A stretch of 39,990 nucleotides of DNA from NCBI GenBank assembly GCA_964642795.1, contig CAZXRQ010000008.1, positions 1-39,990 of the forward strand. Direction: 5' to 3'. The notes below the pieces were generated by a model, which was not told the DNA's origin, did no database searches, and was given only the letters and a program-made list of their open reading frames with translations. The translations under genes were made by a program, and so were the position numbers. The number at the start of each line of letters is the position of its first letter. Within the stretch, counting starts at the first letter, position 1. Source of the stretch: JAVVVD01 sp964642795. Lineage in GTDB: Bacteria > Bacillota > Clostridia > Christensenellales > CAG-138. Shown piece by piece: positions 16,467 to 22,517 of this stretch.

Positions 16467-17222
16467 GTGGAATTTAATCATATTCCGGTCGCCTATGTGC
16501 GCGGCGAATTTCTTGCGGCTTGCGCAACAACCAACAGAATCTGCTCCATTGATCCGGATATCAATGGGAAGCCGCTGAACATTCCAGACAGCTTGATGAA
16601 GGTTCCGTTGGATGCGTTGACCGATGCGGAAGCATCCCAAATACTGGACGCTGGCAGGGCGGCAGGATTAAAGCTGTACCATTTTAAGAACCCGGGAGAG
16701 CCGTTGCCGCGTGTAAAAAAAGTGCTTGGTTACCTTTGCGGAATCACCTTTTCCACATTGCTGGATGTTGGAAGCGGGCGTGGTGTATTCCTATGGCCCT
16801 TCATGGAACGATTTGACAAGGTGGACGTTACCAGCATGGAATTGCTGCCAAGACACGTTGAACGAATGCAGCGTATTCATGATGGCGGGATCGGGCGTCT
16901 TACGCCCATCCTGGCTAATCTCTGTGATTCGGACAGCGTTGCTCCGCATTCGCAAGATGTGGTAACGATGTTGGAGGTGCTCGAACACATCCCTGATACG
17001 ATGGTGGCACTTAAGGCAGCGCTGCGCATTACACGACAATATTTGATTATTAGCGTGCCTTCCAAGCCGGATAACAATCCTGAACATATCCATTTATTTA
17101 CTAAAGAAACTCTCACACAAATGCTTGCGCAGCTAGGCTGCACTCGCCTTCATTTTGATGCAGTCAACGGGCATATTCTTGTGTTTGCGAGTGTTGGATC
17201 AACAGAAACGGAGGAATTATGA
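16467..17222 (+). CDS. Class I SAM-dependent methyltransferase of the RNA-repair cassette
   Basis: A 251-residue protein. Residues 1-90 are a unique N-terminal part. Motif I is LLDVGSGRGVFLWPF (98-112); the acidic end of strand 2 is near VTSMELLP; motif IV region is VVTMLEVLEHIPD (165-177) followed by LIISVPSKPDNNPEHIHLF. The ExxEH arrangement (E170, E173, H174) with H207/H209 downstream resembles the metal site of Hen1 RNA 2'-O-methyltransferases, but many UbiG-like enzymes also have EVLEH, so this is only suggestive. GTG start at 16467 with GGGGAGGG just upstream. It overlaps the ligase gene by ATGA. Codon use (few ATA) differs from neighbours outside the island. Target probably RNA ends or tRNA, by context. 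Confidence 0.75.
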   Translation: MEFNHIPVAYVRGEFLAACATTNRICSIDPDINGKPLNIPDSLMKVPLDALTDAEASQILDAGRAAGLKLYHFKNPGEPLPRVKKVLGYLCGITFSTLLDVGSGRGVFLWPFMERFDKVDVTSMELLPRHVERMQRIHDGGIGRLTPILANLCDSDSVAPHSQDVVTMLEVLEHIPDTMVALKAALRITRQYLIISVPSKPDNNPEHIHLFTKETLTQMLAQLGCTRLHFDAVNGHILVFASVGSTETEEL

Positions 17223-18046
17223 CGCAGGAGTTTGCCATCAGAAAGTATCCGCGTACACAGCATGTGCAGGGTTCGCGGCTTCAGCCAGGCGATGAGGATC
17301 TTTCACAGACTCCATTTGCCGAAATTGCCGGGCGTCGAGTTATTGTTGAGGAAAAAGTGGATGGCGCCAATACTGCTATTTCGTTTGACCAGCAGGGTGA
17401 GCTTCTGCTGCAAAGCCGGGGACATTATCTGACAGGAGGCCTGAGGGAAAAGCATTATGCGCTTTTGAAGTCCTGGGCGCAGATGCATCGCAAAGAACTG
17501 TTCGATGTACTGGGCTGCCGTTATATCATGTATGGCGAGTGGTTGTATGCAAAACATACCGTGTTTTACGATGCGCTGCCCCACTATTTTCTCGAATTTG
17601 ACGTGTATGACCGAGAAAACGGGGCTTTTCTGGATACACCGTCGCGTCGAAATTTGCTTGGCGGTCTGCCGGTTGCATCTGTGCCAGTGCTTTCCGATGC
17701 GCCGCTAGACAGGCTGGAGTCCTTGACGGCGCTTATCGGTCCATCCCATTTCATCACCGATGCGCATCTTGCCCGTTTACAGGCCTATTGCGAAGTCAAC
17801 GACCTTGATGCGGAACTTGCCTGCAAGGAAACCTGTTCCACCATCCTGATGGAAGGGTTGTATATTAAGGTGGAAAGCAACGGGCGCATACAGGATCGTA
17901 TGAAATATGTCCGTCATTCCTTTTTGCAATGCGTGGATCAGTCCGGCACGCATTGGCTGGATCGGCCCATTATTCCCAACCAGCTGTGCTGGCCGATAGA
18001 GGTCCTTTTTGAGCCGAAACTGCCTTCCATAACAGAGGAAATGTAA
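17219..18046 (+). CDS. ATP-dependent RNA ligase family protein
   Basis: Covalent nucleotidyltransferase fold. Motif I is EEKVDGANT with K46 as the expected AMP-accepting lysine; motif Ia is QSRG (65-68); motif III region YGEWLYAKHTVFYDALPHYF then LEFDVYD (105-130); motif IV is EGLYIKVE (212-219); motif V is RMKYVR (227-232). At 275 residues it has little beyond the core, which fits small bacterial/phage RNA ligases and not DNA ligases (no OB-fold or zinc/BRCT additions visible). It should activate a 5'-phosphate and seal it to a 3'-OH in nicked or broken RNA. The upstream gene overlaps by 4 bases and the downstream gene begins immediately at its stop, so expression is coupled. Confidence 0.85.
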   Translation: MTQEFAIRKYPRTQHVQGSRLQPGDEDLSQTPFAEIAGRRVIVEEKVDGANTAISFDQQGELLLQSRGHYLTGGLREKHYALLKSWAQMHRKELFDVLGCRYIMYGEWLYAKHTVFYDALPHYFLEFDVYDRENGAFLDTPSRRNLLGGLPVASVPVLSDAPLDRLESLTALIGPSHFITDAHLARLQAYCEVNDLDAELACKETCSTILMEGLYIKVESNGRIQDRMKYVRHSFLQCVDQSGTHWLDRPIIPNQLCWPIEVLFEPKLPSITEEM

Positions 18047-19219
18047 ATGCAGGCGCTGGAAGAAATACTGTCAGCATTATTACCGGACAGGGCGGGAAAT
18101 CCCATTCGCTGGGAAGTACTTGCACAAAGCGCATTTGCGCCGCTGGCTTCTGAAATGGCAAAAACGCCACAAAGCGAAAGATGGCACGGAGAAGGCGATG
18201 TACTGACGCATACAAAAATGGTGTGTGAAGCTTTGGTTTGCCTAGATGGTTACGACACACTTACGCCAGACATGCAGCAAATCCTGTTCCTTGCCGCACT
18301 GTTGCATGATGTGGGCAAGCCCGCCTGCACTCGATCGGAAAATGGTCAGTGGGTTTCCCCGCGACATACTATTGTCGGTTCGAGCATCGCACGTTCGCTA
18401 CTTTGGGAAGAATTCGGGCTGTGCGGTTCTTCCAAAAAGATTCAGATGCGCGAAACGGTGTGCGCGCTTATCCGCTATCATGCATTGCCACTGCACATCC
18501 TGGAGCGGGACGATCCGGGCAGATTCGCCGTTCGCGCAGCATCGGTCGGTGTTCTCGCAAAACCCTTTTCTCTGGCAACGCTTTCTTTACTTGTAGAAGC
18601 GGACATTCGGGGACGTATTGCACAAGATACGCCACAATTATTAGATGAGTTAGAACTGTTTCAAACGCTGTCTGAAGAGGCAGGCTGCCTGCATGGCCCC
18701 TATCCGTTCCCCGATGATGCGAGCCGTTATGATTATCTGTCTGGGCGTAATATCCTGCCAGGGCAGTGCCTATATGATGAGTCATGGGGGCAGATTGTGA
18801 TGCTCTCCGCTCTCCCTGGAGCGGGAAAGGATACATATATTCAAAACACTTTCCCGGAATTGCCGATGCTTTCGCTCGATGTCGTTCGCCGCGCATTGTC
18901 CATTGCACCCGCTGATGAACAATTGTCTGTGATCAAGGCTGCATCCGAAGAAGCAAAGGGTTACCTTCGCAGGCGACAGCCATTCGTTTTTAATGCGACG
19001 AATCTGTCGGAATCATTGCGAAACAACTGGACGAGTCTGTTCATAAGATACGGCGCTATGGTACGCATCGTCTATTTAGAAGCCGAGGAGTCCACTCGTA
19101 TCCTGCGCAATCAAAACCGACGCTATTCTGTGCCGGAGAATGTAGTCGCCCACATGAAAAGCAAGCTTTCGCTTCCCATGCCTTGGGAAGCGCGCAACAT
19201 AGAATGGATATCGGTATAG
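18047..19219 (+). CDS. HD-Pnk: HD-domain phosphoesterase fused to 5'-OH polynucleotide kinase
   Basis: Two domains. Residues ~20-215 are an HD phosphohydrolase: H55 (LTHTKM), H87-D88 (LLHDVGK), H107 (RHTIVGSS), H145 (RYHALPLH) and D186 (EADIRGR). Residues ~245-390 are a P-loop kinase: ALPGAGKDTY (K261, D262), SLDVVRR (D278, R281), FNATNLSESLR, and an Arg-rich lid (RILRNQNRR). The same architecture was characterised in Runella slithyformis HD-Pnk, whose HD domain removes 2',3'-phosphates and whose kinase phosphorylates 5'-OH ends. Here it follows an RNA ligase with zero gap (TAA then ATG), giving both healing and sealing activities. Ends with TAG. Confidence 0.85.
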   Translation: MQALEEILSALLPDRAGNPIRWEVLAQSAFAPLASEMAKTPQSERWHGEGDVLTHTKMVCEALVCLDGYDTLTPDMQQILFLAALLHDVGKPACTRSENGQWVSPRHTIVGSSIARSLLWEEFGLCGSSKKIQMRETVCALIRYHALPLHILERDDPGRFAVRAASVGVLAKPFSLATLSLLVEADIRGRIAQDTPQLLDELELFQTLSEEAGCLHGPYPFPDDASRYDYLSGRNILPGQCLYDESWGQIVMLSALPGAGKDTYIQNTFPELPMLSLDVVRRALSIAPADEQLSVIKAASEEAKGYLRRRQPFVFNATNLSESLRNNWTSLFIRYGAMVRIVYLEAEESTRILRNQNRRYSVPENVVAHMKSKLSLPMPWEARNIEWISV

Positions 19220-19464
19220 TGGAAGCATCAGATCAACCGACAAGGATCGAAGGATTTCTGATCCATTGTTTGATAGTAGCGCATGGTGGTTCTATTACAA
19301 CAGCTGCTATTTATTATAATATATTTCACTAAATAATGGATAATATAAATTATGATATCAAATAACCGTTAGCATATGATAATGCATAAGGAGCACGGTG
19401 TGGAAGGAGCGCTAATTCATATTGATGACGGCGGAAGCGTTGCATAAACTTGGTCTATTGAAGT

Positions 19465-19569
19465 GGGTATTTGGGCCCATATGAGCTACCTACTAATGAA
19501 ATTGAAAACAGTTTGCGTCCTATATTTGCCGATGGCATAGCATCGGCATCAGTTGTACCCGAAGGATGA
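19465..19569 (+). pseudogene. Possible IS66-family transposase remnant
   Basis: A 34-codon frame reads GYLGPYELPTNEIENSLRPI then FADGIASASVV before a TGA. The stretch N-E-I-E-N-S-L-R-P, then an F-A-D-G-x-x-A-S-A-like run, resembles the C-terminal catalytic end of IS66 transposases with a small internal deletion. It is too short to be sure. Confidence 0.35.
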
Positions 19570-19604
19570 AAACGGTGAAAAGGGAAAAGAAATGAACGCA
19601 AATA

Positions 19605-19644
19605 AGCCGCTTTGGGAGGTCGTAATTGGCCAACCAAAGCGGCT
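19605..19644. repeat. Long perfect hairpin
   Basis: AGCCGCTTTGG (19605-19615) and CCAAAGCGGCT (19634-19644) with an 18-base loop. No T-run follows on either strand, so it is not a classical terminator. It may be part of a mobile-element end. Confidence 0.5.
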
Positions 19645-19720
19645 GAAGGGGCTCGTATCCATTATGTAATTATCATATCTACGATGGCGCGTTCGCGGCG
19701 CGAACGCGCTTGGAAAACGA

Positions 19721-19746
19721 AAAACCCAGACACCGTCTGGGTTTTT
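19721..19746 (-). terminator. Terminator of tRNA-Arg(ACG)
   Basis: CCCAGAC (19725-19731) pairs with GTCTGGG (19735-19741) with A and T runs on the two sides. On the minus strand it follows the tRNA by about 30 bases and ends in GGGTTTTTCG. It could also stop leftward or rightward transcripts. Confidence 0.85.
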
Positions 19747-19776
19747 TGGTGATATATCTAAACCGATACATCATGT

Positions 19777-19852
19777 TGGCGCGCCCGGGGAGATTCGAAC
19801 TCTCGACCTACCGGTTCGTAGCCGGGCACTCTATCCGCTGAGCTACGGGCGC
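19777..19852 (-). tRNA. tRNA-Arg (anticodon ACG)
   Basis: Minus strand: acceptor GCGCCCG pairs with CGGGCGC, G73 and an encoded CCA (19777-19779). D-arm GCTCAGCGGATAGAGT, anticodon loop CTACGAA (anticodon ACG, reads CGU/CGC/CGA after A-to-I editing by TadA), T-loop AGTTCGAATCT. It is 76 bases. It borders the horizontally acquired-looking island. Confidence 0.95.
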
Positions 19853-19868
19853 TTTTGCAACTTATCGT

Positions 19869-19897
19869 ATTGTAGCGCATCGGATTTGGCTTGTCAA
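19869..19897 (-). promoter_or_regulatory. Sigma-A promoter of tRNA-Arg(ACG)
   Basis: Minus strand TTGACA (19897-19892), exactly 17 bases, TACAAT (19874-19869), giving a start about 10 bases before the mature tRNA 5' end. Confidence 0.8.
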
Positions 19898-20009
19898 GCA
19901 CGAACTGGCGATTCTCCGCACCGCTGCAGCGCCGCTATGCCCACTTGGCAAATGTCCGGCAATGGTGTAAAATTAGTACAGCAATGATTTTACTCCGGCA
20001 AGGAGCTGT

Positions 20010-20294
20010 TTGTATTTGGCTTTTTTGTCCTTATTGATGGCGTTGGCCTCCTATGCGCTGCTGGCGGATCGGGCTTTCCTGGCAGGATCCGTGTTCTCTT
20101 CGCTTCCCGCGTTTACCGTTTCCGCCGCAAGCTTCGTGGGCTTTTTGATCGCGCTGCTTTGGCATCAGGATCTAAAGGGGCACGCAAAAGCCAAGGGCAA
20201 GCGTAGGTTTTCCATGGCGCTTATGGGCGCTAATCTGCTTGCCTGCATACTGGCCACCGGATATTGGCTCATCACCATCCTCGCCGAGTTCTGA
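20010..20294 (+). CDS. Small membrane protein of unknown function
   Basis: A 94-residue hydrophobic protein with three predicted helices (about 3-20, 26-50 and 68-92) and a short basic cytoplasmic loop (KGHAKAKGKRR). AGGAG is just upstream; the start may be TTG at 20010 or a TTG two codons later. It lies 48 bases before the YhhN gene in the same direction and probably shares its transcript. No family recognised. Confidence 0.6.
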   Translation: MYLAFLSLLMALASYALLADRAFLAGSVFSSLPAFTVSAASFVGFLIALLWHQDLKGHAKAKGKRRFSMALMGANLLACILATGYWLITILAEF

Positions 20295-20342
20295 CCAAGG
20301 CCGGCTGCGGCTCACCAATAATTCTTCTATGAAAGGCGACCT

Positions 20343-20999
20343 ATGCAAATATTTTTGATCGTTTTGTTTTCGCTTCTGGCAATATTCCATCTTTACACCT
20401 GCTATTTCAGCATAGAGGCCCTGCGCAAGCTGACCAAACCGCTGCTCATGCTTATGCTTGCGCTTATCTACACGCTGTATGCGCGGCAATTCTATTGGGC
20501 GGTGCTTGCTGCAATGCTGCTCGGGCTGGTGGGCGACATATTTCTTATATTCCCCAAAAATGAAAAGCCGTTTATGGCGGGCGCCTGTATGTTCGCGCTG
20601 GGGCATGTATGCTATATAATCTCGCTCAATCATTTTACCGACATGATCCATACGGGCGGCTGGGCGCGCGCGCTGTGGCTGCTTATACTGGTATACATAT
20701 TTGCGCTCGTGCTGGTCATGCGTGCGCTGAGTTCCCATCTGAGCGCCGATAAAAAGATACTAATGCCGATATACATAGGCCCTATATGCATATTCGGCGC
20801 AGGCGCGCTCTCCGCACTCATACTTTTCGGCGGACTGCCGCTTGCGCTGCTTTGGCTTGCGAGCGTGCTGTTTATGACCTCCGACTGCATACTCAGCTTT
20901 CAGATATTCAAAGAGGTCACTCCGCGCGGCAACTTCTATGTTATGCTCACCTACATCGCGGCCCAATTCCTGCTTGCGCTGGGCTTTGCACTGATATAG
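20343..20999 (+). CDS. YhhN family lysoplasmalogenase-like membrane protein
   Basis: A 218-residue protein with about eight membrane helices and YhhN/TMEM86 signatures: KPLLMLMLALIYTL, LLGLVGDIFLIF (conserved Asp), ALGHVCYIISL and FMTSDCILSF (second Asp). Family members hydrolyse the vinyl-ether bond of lysoplasmalogens; plasmalogens occur in many anaerobic Clostridia, which fits. Start ATG with GAAAGG 6 bases upstream. The stop TAG is four bases before the ATG of the WYL regulator, so they are co-transcribed. Confidence 0.85.
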   Translation: MQIFLIVLFSLLAIFHLYTCYFSIEALRKLTKPLLMLMLALIYTLYARQFYWAVLAAMLLGLVGDIFLIFPKNEKPFMAGACMFALGHVCYIISLNHFTDMIHTGGWARALWLLILVYIFALVLVMRALSSHLSADKKILMPIYIGPICIFGAGALSALILFGGLPLALLWLASVLFMTSDCILSFQIFKEVTPRGNFYVMLTYIAAQFLLALGFALI

Positions 21000-21003
21000 G
21001 CGC

Positions 21004-21975
21004 ATGTCAGGCTCGCTGAAATCGCTGTATCTGCTGGAGGTGCTGCGCGAGCTTACGGATGCGGAGCACCGGCTTACCGTGCCTCAGCTCGTCGAGGCGC
21101 TGTCCGAACGCGGCGTCGAGATGGAGCGCAAGAGCCTGTACCGCTATCTTGAAGCGCTCGCGGAGTACGGCTTTGACGTTGTAAAGACCGGCGCCGGCTA
21201 CTATCTCGGCACACGGGAATATGCGGTGTGGGAGATAAAGCTGCTTTGCTCCGCAGTGCAGGCGGCCACATTCATAACCCAGCCGCGTACGGACGAGCTA
21301 TGCAAAAAGCTCGCCTCCCGCCTTAGCCGCTATCAGCGCGGAAGCGTGGGAGCCGGTGCAATAGGCGGCGCAAAGTGCGGAACAGACGACGTTTACCGCA
21401 CCATAGAGGCCGTTGACGCCGCCATAGCCGCGCATCGGCGCATTTCCTTCTACTACCGCAAGCGGGATATTTCCAAGCGCAGCGTCATACAGCGCGGCGG
21501 ACGAAGATATCTTGTGAGCCCCTATGCAATGGTATGGGTACAGGACCGCTACTACCTCGTATGCAATGTGGACGGTCACGACGGGCTTACGCATTTCCGC
21601 ATGGACAGGATATACGGGGTTGCTGTTACGCAGCAGCCCTGGCGGCATTTTTCCGAGGTAAGCGAGTACAGAACCTCCTTCAATGTGGCGGACTATGCCG
21701 CGCACTGCCTTAATATGTTCGGCGGAACGCCGGAACGCATAACGCTCAGCTGCGACGCCGCGCTCATGGACGAGCTGCTGGATCGCTTTGGCGCCGATAT
21801 CCCGGTGCAGCCCGGGTCAGACGGCCGCTTTACCTGCACGGTATCCGCCGTGCCCGGGGACGGCTTTTTGAACTGGGCAGCCCAATTCGGCGAGCGGGTG
21901 GAAATTCTCTCCCCCACGGAGCTGCGCGCACAGATGAAGCTGCGGCTGGAAGCCGCGCTAAAAAAGTACGAATAG
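21004..21975 (+). CDS. WYL-domain transcriptional regulator
   Basis: 323 residues. N-terminal helix-turn-helix (residues ~5-65: YLLEVLRELTDAEHRLTVPQLVEALSERG, then KSLYRYLEALAEYGFDV). The WYL domain follows at ~145-215 with RRYLVSPYAMVWVQDRYYLVCNVDGHDGLTHFRMDRI; the W-x-x-x-x-YYL pattern and the R-DRI end fit the nucleotide-binding pocket of the family. The C-terminal extension (~235-320) is also typical. It starts four bases after the YhhN stop. The usual ligand is unknown. Its TAG stop is followed in the same frame by the next small gene. Confidence 0.88.
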   Translation: MSGSLKSLYLLEVLRELTDAEHRLTVPQLVEALSERGVEMERKSLYRYLEALAEYGFDVVKTGAGYYLGTREYAVWEIKLLCSAVQAATFITQPRTDELCKKLASRLSRYQRGSVGAGAIGGAKCGTDDVYRTIEAVDAAIAAHRRISFYYRKRDISKRSVIQRGGRRYLVSPYAMVWVQDRYYLVCNVDGHDGLTHFRMDRIYGVAVTQQPWRHFSEVSEYRTSFNVADYAAHCLNMFGGTPERITLSCDAALMDELLDRFGADIPVQPGSDGRFTCTVSAVPGDGFLNWAAQFGERVEILSPTELRAQMKLRLEAALKKYE

Positions 21976-21993
21976 AATTCGGAGGTATACATC

Positions 21994-22128
21994 ATGGATG
22001 CTCAACGCAAGGGCTTAAGCTCACGCCCGCTTTCCGGCAAAAAGGAACCCGTAAAGGCCGGCGCTACATCACAGCGCGGCCCAGTTAAGGGCGCAAAGAA
22101 GCTCCGCTCCACCAAGCCGGAGAAGTAA
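21994..22128 (+). CDS. Small basic protein (44 residues), function unknown
   Basis: Starts MDAQRKGLSSRPLSGKKEP and ends KLRSTKPEK, strongly basic and low in hydrophobic residues. GGAGG lies 7 bases before the ATG, so translation is plausible. It is 18 bases after the WYL gene and in the same frame, so readthrough of the WYL TAG stop would fuse it as a basic tail. No family recognised. A nucleic-acid-binding or ribosome-associated role is possible but unsupported. Confidence 0.5.
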   Translation: MDAQRKGLSSRPLSGKKEPVKAGATSQRGPVKGAKKLRSTKPEK

Positions 22129-22132
22129 CACA

Positions 22133-22160
22133 AAAATGGCGCCCCCATTGAGAGGCGCCT
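22133..22160 (-). terminator. Terminator, probably bidirectional
   Basis: Two GGCGCC blocks (22138-22143 and 22155-22160) form a short stem. On the minus strand it is followed by ATTTTTG and lies just past the small Cys/His protein; on the plus strand it follows the 44-residue gene and ends in TTCATTT. Confidence 0.55.
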
Positions 22161-22168
22161 TCATTTGT

Positions 22169-22351
22169 TCAGTCCTTATGCAGCGTCAGCTTCACCAAGC
22201 CCGGTATCAGGCCCGTTTTATTGCGCCCTGCGCCGCTTGCGGCGCGTTCGCAGTTGTGACAATGCTCGTCCTTATACCATGTTTCCACGCGCTTACTCCC
22301 GCTCTCTATGCCATACGCCGTATTCAGCAGCAAATACTGTTCTGTAGTCAT
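22169..22351 (-). CDS. Small protein with a CHNC motif (60 residues)
   Basis: Starts MTTEQYLLLNTAYGIESGSK; the middle has DEHCHNCERAASGAG, a compact Cys/His group that might bind a metal but has only two cysteines. AAAGGAG lies about 10 bases before the ATG at 22351 on the minus strand, and a terminator follows the TGA stop. These flanking signals make it a probable real gene. No family recognised. Confidence 0.5.
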   Translation of the reverse strand: MTTEQYLLLNTAYGIESGSKRVETWYKDEHCHNCERAASGAGRNKTGLIPGLVKLTLHKD

Positions 22352-22480
22352 CTTATTTCGGCTCCTTTGCTTTGATACGTATATGATATCCAAAGCAAGG
22401 ACGGTTTTCCATAAACCACGGTTTGCAATTCCGTCGATTCCGGTTTGAATACCGTCTGCCGCGCCGCAACCTGCGGTTGC

Positions 22481-22512
22481 AAAAAAGCAGGCCGCTCATT
22501 TGCAGCCTGCTT
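22481..22512 (-). terminator. Intrinsic terminator after the secreted repeat protein
   Basis: AAGCAGGC (22485-22492) pairs with GCCTGCTT (22505-22512); on the minus strand a T-run of six overlaps the end of the stem and continues past it. It begins 6 bases past the stop of the gene to its right. Confidence 0.85.
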
Positions 22513-22517
22513 TTATA

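Larger units (their letters stand above)
19220..19720. other. Right flank of the RNA-repair island, no intact gene
   Basis: About 500 bases. 19290-19400 is distinctly AT-rich. It holds one possible transposase relic (19465-19569) and one long hairpin (19605-19644), described separately. I see no intact gene. Confidence 0.6.

Noticed and set aside
16393..16578. Short plus-strand frame starting at 16393
   Set aside because: It overlaps the methyltransferase start in another frame and has no family pattern; the GTG at 16467 with GGGGAGGG is better.
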